5,626 bases of DNA from Candidatus Zixiibacteriota bacterium. Lineage in GTDB: Bacteria > Zixibacteria > MSB-5A5 > GN15 > FEB-12. Positions 1 through 5,626 of the stretch are shown here, piece by piece (the first letter of the stretch is position 1; each line of letters starts with the position of its first letter). The stretch lies in NCBI GenBank assembly GCA_016213305.1, contig JACRAV010000247.1:1-5626 (forward strand). The letters run 5' to 3'. The notes beneath the pieces were generated by a model, which was given only the letters and a program-made list of their open reading frames with translations, did no database searches and had not been told where the DNA came from. The position numbers were made by a program, and so were the translations under genes.

Positions 1-755
1 GTGGCGTTCCCCATGGCGATCATCCGCGATCCGTGCTCGGACGCGAACGACTCGACAATGGCCGTCACCATCTTCGTTATCGCATAACTCGGCATGAGCG
101 CGGCGTAGATTTCTTCCGCCGACGGCTCGAAAATATATTCGCGCTGGATCCCGTGCGCCTGCTCTTTCCCCACTTCGGGACGCGCCACCGGCAGATACCG
201 TTCGGTGACGACTTTGTACCGCACCATCGAGAGGAAACGGGTGAAGATCAGCACGATTTCATCGGTCTGACCGCTGACAAACCGGTCGCAGAGCATATGC
301 ACGATCTGCCGGGTGCGGTCGTAATTCGGCACCCCGCCCCAGTCGCCATAGAAGGCGGCGATCGGATATTTGCGCCGCTTGAAATAGTCGTTGGCCCGCT
401 TGCCGATGGTCACCAGTTCGATCTCCGCCCCCCTATTTTCGGTCAGCCAGATTTCGGCGCGCCGCAATACGTTCGTGTTGAACGATCCGCACAGGCCGCG
501 ATCTCCGGCCAAGATCACCACGGTGCGTTTCTTCACCGGACGCTCCTCGAAAAACGGGTGCGCAATCTCGGACGACGACGCCGAAGCCAGATGCCCCAGC
601 ATTTGATCGAGTTTCAGCGCGTACGGCTTGGCCTGCTCCACCCTCTGCTGGGCGCGACGGAGCTTGGCCGCCGCCACCATCTCCATCGCCTTGGTGATGC
701 GACGGGTCGAGACGACCGACCGGATTCTCTTCTTGACGGCGCGAAGCGTTGCCAT
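1..755 (-). CDS. atpG: F1 ATP synthase gamma subunit (partial, C terminus cut by window edge)
   Basis: Gamma is the central rotor shaft of F1: it turns inside the alpha3-beta3 hexamer and joins the c-ring to catalysis. Translating the minus strand from the ATG at 755-753 gives 251 uninterrupted codons before the window ends. Seen directly: an N-terminal coiled-coil helix with the family pattern TRRITKAMEMVAAAKLRRAQ (residues 17-36), the conserved GDRGLCGSFN (84-93), and the start of the C-terminal helix, SRMIAMGNA (243-251). Compared with E. coli gamma (about 287 residues), roughly 36-40 residues should lie beyond base 1. The start is well constrained, because an in-frame TGA lies four codons upstream. 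The purine-rich ribosome site (AAGGACAGGAAG, 769-780) is 13 bases from the ATG, which is rather far. It lies 30 bases after atpA in the same operon. Confidence 0.97.
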   Translation of the reverse strand, partial: MATLRAVKKRIRSVVSTRRITKAMEMVAAAKLRRAQQRVEQAKPYALKLDQMLGHLASASSSEIAHPFFEERPVKKRTVVILAGDRGLCGSFNTNVLRRAEIWLTENRGAEIELVTIGKRANDYFKRRKYPIAAFYGDWGGVPNYDRTRQIVHMLCDRFVSGQTDEIVLIFTRFLSMVRYKVVTERYLPVARPEVGKEQAHGIQREYIFEPSAEEIYAALMPSYAITKMVTAIVESFASEHGSRMIAMGNA

Positions 756-785
756 ATGACTATTTCAGCTTCCTGTCCTTCTACC

Positions 786-2294
<1,509 letters not shown>

Positions 2295-2301
2295 TCACGA
2301 A

Positions 2302-2307
2302 CTCCTT
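2302..2307 (-). promoter_or_regulatory. Shine-Dalgarno site of atpA
   Basis: AAGGAG on the minus strand, seven bases before the atpA ATG. It lies in the 61-base atpH-atpA gap, the longest gap inside the operon, so atpA probably initiates independently rather than by strict coupling to atpH. Confidence 0.75.
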
Positions 2308-2355
2308 ATTCACATTCACACAACTTGTCTGTTTTCAACCGGTGACCGGAACCGC

Positions 2356-2904
2356 TCAGGCCACCTTCACTTTGCCCAACTGTTCCCGCATCTGCTTGAG
2401 GCCGTGGCGCACCGAGCCGTCGATAATCTCATCATCGATGATCACGATCATCCCGCCCAGAATCGCCGGATCGACTTTCTTCTCAAGCTTGACCTTCTTC
2501 CCGGTGCGGCTTTCGAGCCGGGCGGTCACGTTTCGTTCTTCGTCGCCGGAGAGGGGAATCGCAGTCACCACCGAGGCCCGCACAATTCCCTTTTCGGTTT
2601 CGACCAGTCGCTCGAAGGCGTCGATGATATCCGGCAGATGCTGTACCCGGTGCTTGTCCATCAGGACCAGCAAAAACTCCAGAAAGAGTTTCTCGAGTCG
2701 CGTGCCGAAGACCTTGTTGACCAGTTCGAGTTTCTGCTGGTCGGTGACATGCGGGGCGGTGAGAAAATCCAACAGGGCGCGATCCTTTCGGATCACCTGC
2801 CGGAGGACCTCGAACTGATCATACGCCTTGTCGATCAGATTGCGGCCCTTGGCGGCCATGAACAGCGCCCGCGCGTACTTTTGTGCGACCTGTTGAGCAA
2901 TCAT
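2356..2904 (-). CDS. atpH: F1 ATP synthase delta subunit (OSCP family)
   Basis: Delta sits on top of F1 and ties the alpha N termini to the b-subunit stalk, so it is part of the stator. The product is 182 residues, normal for the family. Seen directly: the N-terminal helical domain opening with VAQKYARALF (6-15), and the C-terminal signature around VDPAILGGMIVIIDDEIIDG (144-163), followed by SVRHGLKQMREQL. Both are characteristic of delta/OSCP. The gene starts seven bases after the atpF stop. No good Shine-Dalgarno site is seen directly in front of the ATG; the nearest purine stretch, AGAGGTG, is about 20 bases away inside the end of atpF. Translation is therefore probably coupled to termination of atpF. 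The stop is TGA at 2358-2356. Confidence 0.98.
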   Translation of the reverse strand: MIAQQVAQKYARALFMAAKGRNLIDKAYDQFEVLRQVIRKDRALLDFLTAPHVTDQQKLELVNKVFGTRLEKLFLEFLLVLMDKHRVQHLPDIIDAFERLVETEKGIVRASVVTAIPLSGDEERNVTARLESRTGKKVKLEKKVDPAILGGMIVIIDDEIIDGSVRHGLKQMREQLGKVKVA

Positions 2905-2911
2905 CGCAAAC

Positions 2912-3394
2912 TTACGCTTTCTGCACCTCTTCGATGTACTTGCCGATCAACTCGCGGTGTTTCTGATCGCTCATCTTCTCGCGCACCACTTTTTCGGCGG
3001 CGGTCATGGTGATGGCAATCATCTGCTCCTTGAGTTGCACCTTGGCCTTGGCGATCTCACGTTCCAGTTCGGCTTTGGCCTTGGCCTGGATTTCTTTCGC
3101 CTCGTGCTGGGCCTGGGCTTTGATGTCGGCCGCGACCTTCTTGCCTTCCTCGACCGCCTCGACGATCTTTGCCCGACGCTCGCCGTCGATTTCCTTCATG
3201 CGGGCGTCGTAGGCGGCCGCCTGCTGGGCTACCCTGGCTTTTTCGTCGTCGATGGTCTTGAACTCACCGACAATCCGACTGCTGCGTTCTTCCATCAAAT
3301 TGAGCAGTGGCCCCCAGGCATACCGCTTCAACAACCAGAACGTGATCAGAAACCCAACGGCGTGGGTTATGAGTTGCGTCCACTCTAAATGCAT
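2912..3394 (-). CDS. atpF: Fo ATP synthase b subunit (peripheral stalk)
   Basis: The b subunit anchors the stator in the membrane and runs up the side of F1 as a dimeric coiled coil. The product is 160 residues, close to E. coli b (156). There is one hydrophobic membrane segment at about residues 5-25 (THAVGFLITFWLLKRYAW, 10-27), the conserved PLLNLMEER turn (29-37), then a long Lys/Glu/Ala-rich helix through residue 135 and a C-terminal delta-binding region. Only one b gene is visible, so the stalk is probably a homodimer, not a b/b' pair. The ATG is fixed by an in-frame TGA three codons upstream. Its ribosome site, GAGGTG (3397-3402), is very near the start, with GAGG four bases from the ATG. 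A hairpin lies just upstream, in the gap after atpE. Confidence 0.97.
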   Translation of the reverse strand: MHLEWTQLITHAVGFLITFWLLKRYAWGPLLNLMEERSSRIVGEFKTIDDEKARVAQQAAAYDARMKEIDGERRAKIVEAVEEGKKVAADIKAQAQHEAKEIQAKAKAELEREIAKAKVQLKEQMIAITMTAAEKVVREKMSDQKHRELIGKYIEEVQKA

Positions 3395-3409
3395 AGCACC
3401 TCACACATG

Positions 3410-3433
3410 GACATGCTCGCCGGCGAACATGTC
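3410..3433 (-). promoter_or_regulatory. Intercistronic mRNA hairpin between atpE and atpF
   Basis: On the minus strand GACATGTTCG and CGAGCATGTC pair over 10 bases (nine Watson-Crick pairs plus one T-G wobble) around a CCGG loop. It begins 17 bases after the atpE stop and ends seven bases before the atpF Shine-Dalgarno. No run of T follows, so it is not an intrinsic terminator. It more likely protects the 3' end of atpE message or tunes atpF translation. The structure is seen; the role is inferred. Confidence 0.6.
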
Positions 3434-3449
3434 GCGTCTATTCCCGTTC

Positions 3450-3686
3450 TCAGCTTCCGATCTTCCCGGACAGAATGAAGAACACGACCAGCGCGTAAAT
3501 GGTCAGCGCTTCGATAAGCGCCGCGCCGATGATCATGGCCGTCTGAATCTTGCCGGCCGCTTCGGGCTGACGGCCAATCGCTTCCATCGCTGAGCCGACC
3601 GCGCGACCCAGGCCGAGACCGGAACCAACCGCCGCAAGACCAACGCCCATCGGCAGTGCCCACGCTAACATTGCTTGATATTCCAT
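3450..3686 (-). CDS. atpE: Fo ATP synthase c subunit (rotor ring proteolipid)
   Basis: The c subunit forms the membrane ring that rotates as ions pass. The product is 78 residues, a normal length, and is a hairpin of two membrane helices. Helix 1 carries the glycine motif GSGLGLGRAVG (21-31), the polar loop is GRQPE (38-42), and helix 2 (about 50-73) carries the ion-binding carboxylate Glu59 in GAALIEALTIYALV. Aligned to the Na+-binding c subunit of Ilyobacter tartaricus, Gln32 is replaced by Leu26, Ser66 by Ala60 and Thr67 by Leu61, so proton coupling is inferred. Its ribosome site, AGGAGGA, is the best in the operon, as expected for a subunit needed in many copies. Gaps are 49 bases to atpB and 55 to atpF. 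Confidence 0.98.
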   Translation of the reverse strand: MEYQAMLAWALPMGVGLAAVGSGLGLGRAVGSAMEAIGRQPEAAGKIQTAMIIGAALIEALTIYALVVFFILSGKIGS

Positions 3687-3690
3687 CGAA

Positions 3691-3735
3691 TCCTCCTAAG
3701 TAAGCTATCGCAATACGTTCTATGTATTTCTGTTG
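3691..3735 (-). promoter_or_regulatory. AT-rich leader and strong Shine-Dalgarno site of atpE
   Basis: The 49 bases between atpB and atpE have 19 G or C by my count (about 39%), well below the flanking genes. They end in TAGGAGGA, a near-perfect anti-SD match (AGGAGGA at 3691-3697), with AGGAGG five bases from the ATG. I see no strong hairpin here. An open, A/T-rich leader with a strong site resembles the translational enhancer known upstream of E. coli atpE, although the sequence itself is different. Confidence 0.65.
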
Positions 3736-4593
3736 TCAGTGGTGCTCCTCGTGAGGAAGCATCATCAAAATGTAAATTGTCGAAAGCAGGGTGAAGACCA
3801 GCGCCTGGATGGTTGACAGAAGCAGTCCGAGAAAGATAAACGGCACGTTGAGTGGAATCCCCACCCAGGTATGCTCCGCAATAGTCGAACCGAACATGCC
3901 CATGGCGGTAACGCCGAGACCGACAAAGGCGGCCACCAGCACGTCTTCGCCGGTAATGTTGCCAAAAAGTCGAAGCGCCAGACTGAACGGCTTGGCGATT
4001 TCACCGATGATGTGCATCGGAAACTGGAGCGGCACCAAAGCCCACATGATTGCGCCGCGAGGCGTGCCCGCCATGTGATCCAGATACCCAACCACTCCGA
4101 GTCTTCGCACTCCGGTGTATTGGGCGTATAGAAACACAAGAATCGCGAGTGACGCCGTAATATTGATACTTGTCGAAGGCGAGTGGCCAAGCGGAATAAC
4201 GCCCCAGAGATTATTCATGAGAATATAGAAAAAGAGAGTTCCCAGAAACGGCGCGTAAGTCTTTGCGTCCTTGCCCAGAATCGAGTGAATGAAATTGTAC
4301 ATTCCTTCGACCAGCATTTCCATGGCGTTTTGAAGTCGTCCAGGAATCATCTGACGCTTGCGATACACCTTAATTGCAAAGTAGCAGAATATAAGAGAAG
4401 TGAGTGCGGCGTAGATGACGTTCACCCAATGCTCAATCCACTCATATTCAGGGCCAAGCCAGTGAACAAGCAGTTTCGCCAAACTGGGTAATGCCGGCGG
4501 ACCGCTCTCCTTGGCCGCTTCTTCGGCAAAGGCCGACGACACCAAAAACAGCGGAGCAAACAGACAGGCCTTGTTGAGCCAGCCGCGGACCAT
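3736..4593 (-). CDS. atpB: Fo ATP synthase a subunit (ion channel/stator)
   Basis: Subunit a forms the two half-channels that load and unload the c-ring. I take the ATG at 4593, giving 285 residues. A longer open frame reaches 4716, but it only overlaps atpI; the 4593 start overlaps the atpI stop as TGATG and has GGGAG (4601-4605) seven bases upstream. Residues 1-23 look like a signal peptide (positive NK, hydrophobic core, AFA-EE). Later segments: membrane helices near 58-77, 115-135, 143-160, 217-237 and 249-279; the NNLWGVIPLG motif (127-136); the essential Arg208 in SLALRLFGN, equivalent to E. coli Arg210; and Gln263 in STIQALVF, equivalent to E. coli Gln252. The sampled stretch has lower GC and more A/T-ending codons than atpA. 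Confidence 0.97.
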   Translation of the reverse strand: MVRGWLNKACLFAPLFLVSSAFAEEAAKESGPPALPSLAKLLVHWLGPEYEWIEHWVNVIYAALTSLIFCYFAIKVYRKRQMIPGRLQNAMEMLVEGMYNFIHSILGKDAKTYAPFLGTLFFYILMNNLWGVIPLGHSPSTSINITASLAILVFLYAQYTGVRRLGVVGYLDHMAGTPRGAIMWALVPLQFPMHIIGEIAKPFSLALRLFGNITGEDVLVAAFVGLGVTAMGMFGSTIAEHTWVGIPLNVPFIFLGLLLSTIQALVFTLLSTIYILMMLPHEEHH

Positions 4594-5000
4594 CAGGCAA
4601 CTCCCGACGTTTTGGCGCGGCTCTCGGTAGAATCCATATCCAGGTGTAACAGAACCCGGCCCAAAGCTTTCAGGATCATGATCACGACCGTAGCAAACGC
4701 TCCGGCCAGAAGCCACAGCGGTTGAAATAGAGAAATCTTCAACAGGAAATATCCGGAAACGTACAGCAAGGGGAACTTGAACAACAGCAGGGCAATGGTT
4801 CGCGGCTTATCCACACCCTCGGGCCGGATAGCGGCCCTGACGGTCAAAGTAATAAACCACAAATTCAGCATCCCCCACACCCCGCCGGAGAAGAGCGCCA
4901 GCGCCTTCCAGACCCCGAAATAGTATAGAAAGAACGGAAACAGGATCAACAGGACAATGCCGGTCGTGCGCAGGGTGCGATGAATAAACTCAAGTCCCAC
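4593..5000 (-). CDS. atpI: AtpI-like ATP synthase assembly membrane protein
   Basis: A 135-residue protein with four hydrophobic segments (about 13-30, 34-55, 68-88 and 91-113), a polar C-terminal tail, and a position between atpZ and atpB. This is the layout of the ATP synthase protein I family, whose members help assemble the c-ring in some bacteria and are not part of the final enzyme. Motifs in this family are weak, so the call rests on topology, length and context. The start is GTG at 5000-4998, directly after the atpZ stop (TAAGTG), with AAGGAA (5007-5012) six bases before it. No other in-frame start fits. The stop TGA shares its last base with the atpB ATG, so atpZ, atpI and atpB are probably translationally coupled. 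Confidence 0.85.
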   Translation of the reverse strand: MGLEFIHRTLRTTGIVLLILFPFFLYYFGVWKALALFSGGVWGMLNLWFITLTVRAAIRPEGVDKPRTIALLLFKFPLLYVSGYFLLKISLFQPLWLLAGAFATVVIMILKALGRVLLHLDMDSTESRAKTSGVA

Positions 5001-5270
5001 TTAACGTTCCTTGTCTTTCTCTTTCTCTCTCTCGATCGCTTCCGACTTCTTCACCAAGTTCCAAATTTCACGAGCGGCGGCCGCGAATCCCAGCGCAATA
5101 CCCAGGATCATCAACCATGGCTCTGTGCCGAATTTCGCGTCGGCCCATCGTCCGGCAAAGTACCCGACCAACGGTGCGGCTACAAGTATTGCCGGGACCG
5201 CCGCCAAGAGGCCTATTTGGGCGTATTCGCGCCCTTCTTTTCGGCCCGGCGAGGGTTCGAAAGGGGACAT
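5001..5270 (-). CDS. atpZ: AtpZ/AtpI-family small membrane protein (first gene of the operon)
   Basis: An 89-residue protein with two membrane helices (about 16-38 and 51-73). Between them is the loop GRWADAKFGTEPW (40-52), followed by GIALGFAAAAREIW. This G-x-W-x-D ... G-T-x-P-W pattern is typical of the AtpZ family, which is found at the head of atp operons. With AtpI it has been linked to c-ring assembly and, in Bacillus, to Mg2+/Ca2+ supply; the role here is inferred. The C-terminal tail is very charged (KKSEAIEREKEKDKER) and is coded by a low-complexity purine tract. The start ATG (5270-5268) has GGAAGGG (5276-5282) five bases upstream. The start codon lies inside one arm of a long inverted repeat. 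Confidence 0.9.
   Translation of the reverse strand: MSPFEPSPGRKEGREYAQIGLLAAVPAILVAAPLVGYFAGRWADAKFGTEPWLMILGIALGFAAAAREIWNLVKKSEAIEREKEKDKER
5012..5033. repeat. Low-complexity pyrimidine/purine tract at the 3' end of atpZ
   Basis: On the plus strand an irregular CT/CTTT run, interrupted by one G or fewer, corresponds to a GA-rich stretch in the mRNA. It codes for the REKEKDKE tail of atpZ and runs into the AAGGAA site used by atpI. The repeat unit is irregular, so this is composition more than a true microsatellite. Confidence 0.45.
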
Positions 5271-5315
5271 ATTGGCCCTTCCAGCCAGAATATTTCGCGG
5301 GCCAATATAGTCCCC
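5263..5315. repeat. Long imperfect inverted repeat over the atpZ start codon and the atp -10 box
   Basis: The left arm, 5263-5278 (GGGGACATATTGGCCC on the plus strand), is the reverse complement of the right arm, 5299-5315, except for one extra A at 5309. That gives 10 perfect inner pairs plus six perfect outer pairs, with a 20-base centre (5279-5298). The left arm contains the atpZ ATG and the end of its Shine-Dalgarno; the right arm contains most of the TATATT -10 box. It could be a DNA operator. It could act as an mRNA hairpin only if transcription starts farther upstream than the visible promoter predicts. Confidence 0.8.
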
Positions 5316-5331
5316 GACAGGGGGATGTCAA
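5304..5331 (-). promoter_or_regulatory. Sigma70-type promoter of the atp operon
   Basis: On the minus strand there is a perfect TTGACA -35 box (5326-5331), a 16-base spacer and a TATATT -10 box (5304-5309, five of six matches). Transcription would start near 5297, giving a leader of about 27 bases before the atpZ ATG. It is the only strong promoter-like sequence I see ahead of the operon. The spacer holds its own small inverted repeat. Confidence 0.7.
5311..5325. repeat. Inverted repeat filling the promoter spacer (possible operator)
   Basis: TCCCC (5311-5315) and GGGGA (5321-5325) are perfect inverted five-base arms around GACAG. It lies between the -35 and -10 boxes of the atp promoter, where a bound protein would block or bend the promoter. 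Its left arm is shared with the outer end of the longer inverted repeat, so the two could not form as hairpins at the same time. Confidence 0.5.
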
Positions 5332-5405
5332 ACGAATTTTGGGGCTTTTACAAAGTCCCGACCGGGCCTGCCCCGCCCATAGCGCCGGATTGTGCCTCCC
5401 CCTCG

Positions 5406-5434
5406 TTGACAAATCGGTCGGCGGTGATGATCTT
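5406..5434 (+). promoter_or_regulatory. Possible promoter of the divergent lipoprotein gene
   Basis: A perfect TTGACA (5406-5411) is followed after 17 bases by GATCTT (5429-5434), which matches only three of six positions of the -10 consensus. A start near 5441 would leave a very short leader of about 13 bases, just holding the ribosome site. The -35 is convincing and the -10 is not, so this is tentative. Confidence 0.35.
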
Positions 5435-5441
5435 CGACCTC

Positions 5442-5447
5442 GGAGGT
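5442..5447 (+). promoter_or_regulatory. Shine-Dalgarno site of the lipoprotein gene
   Basis: GGAGGT on the plus strand, six bases before the ATG at 5454. This strong, well-spaced site fixes the start and is the main support for a real gene here. Confidence 0.75.
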
Positions 5448-5453
5448 ATCGAA

Positions 5454-5626
5454 ATGCGAAGACTCGTTTTCTTCGGCGTCGGTCTGGCGGGAATCGTTCT
5501 CGCGCTGTCCTGTTCCAAGAGTCCGGTTGTTGACGGCTTGCCCCCTACCCTGACATTTGACCAACTGGCGATTCTGGACACCACCGGTAATTTCGTCGTT
5601 CGGTGGTCGGGCTGGGATCGGATCGA
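5454..5626 (+). CDS. Predicted lipoprotein, N-terminal fragment (cut by window edge)
   Basis: The open frame starts at ATG 5454 and runs 57 full codons to the window end without a stop. The N terminus is a lipoprotein signal peptide: MRR, a hydrophobic core (residues 4-18), then LALSC with the lipid-bearing Cys20. The next residues, SKSPVVDG, look like a flexible linker. Ser at +2, not Asp, would favour the outer membrane under the E. coli sorting rule, if that rule applies here. After about residue 29 (PPTLTFDQLAILDTTGNFVV, 30-49, then RWSGWDRI) the pattern suggests the start of a beta-rich extracellular domain, but I do not recognise the family. It is transcribed away from the atp operon across a 183-base shared control region, and nothing links its function to ATP synthesis. 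Confidence 0.75.
   Translation, partial: MRRLVFFGVGLAGIVLALSCSKSPVVDGLPPTLTFDQLAILDTTGNFVVRWSGWDRI

Noticed and set aside
2339..2349. CCGG-TCA-CCGG hairpin in the atpH-atpA gap as a terminator.
   Set aside because: The stem is only four bases, no T run follows, and a terminator inside the operon before atpA makes no sense.
4594..4716. Longer N terminus for atpB, starting at 4716.
   Set aside because: It would overlap atpI by more than 120 bases and add 41 residues unlike any subunit a. The 4593 ATG has a ribosome site, a TGATG junction and a signal-like N terminus.
5328..5584. Two overlapping minus-strand 78-codon frames across the control region and the lipoprotein start.
   Set aside because: They are composition-driven, conflict with the lipoprotein gene on the other strand, and show no family features.

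Overview
This window is the promoter-proximal part of a bacterial F-type (F1Fo) ATP synthase operon, read on the minus strand. At the right edge is the start of one divergent gene. Read in its direction of transcription, the operon is atpZ (5270-5001), atpI (5000-4593), atpB/a (4593-3736), atpE/c (3686-3450), atpF/b (3394-2912), atpH/delta (2904-2356), atpA/alpha (2294-786) and atpG/gamma (755 to the left edge, cut before its C-terminal helix). This is the classic bacterial order, so atpD (beta) and atpC (epsilon) would be expected just beyond base 1, though that cannot be seen here. All visible subunits keep their key residues and show no frameshift. The c subunit has its ion-binding Glu59 but lacks the polar Na+ ligands, so the enzyme is inferred to be proton-coupled.

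All eight genes are closely packed. atpZ and atpI abut with no spacer, atpI and atpB overlap by one base (TGATG), and the longest internal gap is 61 bases. The start of atpE has the strongest Shine-Dalgarno site in an AT-rich leader, and a 10-bp hairpin lies between atpE and atpF. Both suit the extra c subunits needed for a c-ring.

The right-hand 360 bases hold the control region and a divergent gene. A good sigma70-type promoter for the operon (TTGACA, 16-base spacer, TATATT) lies about 34 bases from the atpZ start codon. It is embedded in a long imperfect inverted repeat (5263-5315, 16 paired bases per arm) that runs from the atpZ start codon through the -10 box. A second, smaller inverted repeat fills the promoter spacer. 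This is the least explained structure in the window. On the plus strand, from 5454, a predicted lipoprotein with a strong ribosome binding site starts and runs off the right edge.

The organism is a bacterium with moderately high GC. A few 60-base lines counted by eye gave about 65% GC in atpA and 43-52% in atpB. A lipoprotein with Ser after the lipobox Cys and an AtpB with a signal-peptide-like N terminus suggest a Gram-negative lineage, perhaps of the FCB type, but this is a guess. I see no phage, insertion sequence, CRISPR, tRNA or rRNA, and no evidence of a new multi-gene system. The points of interest are regulatory.
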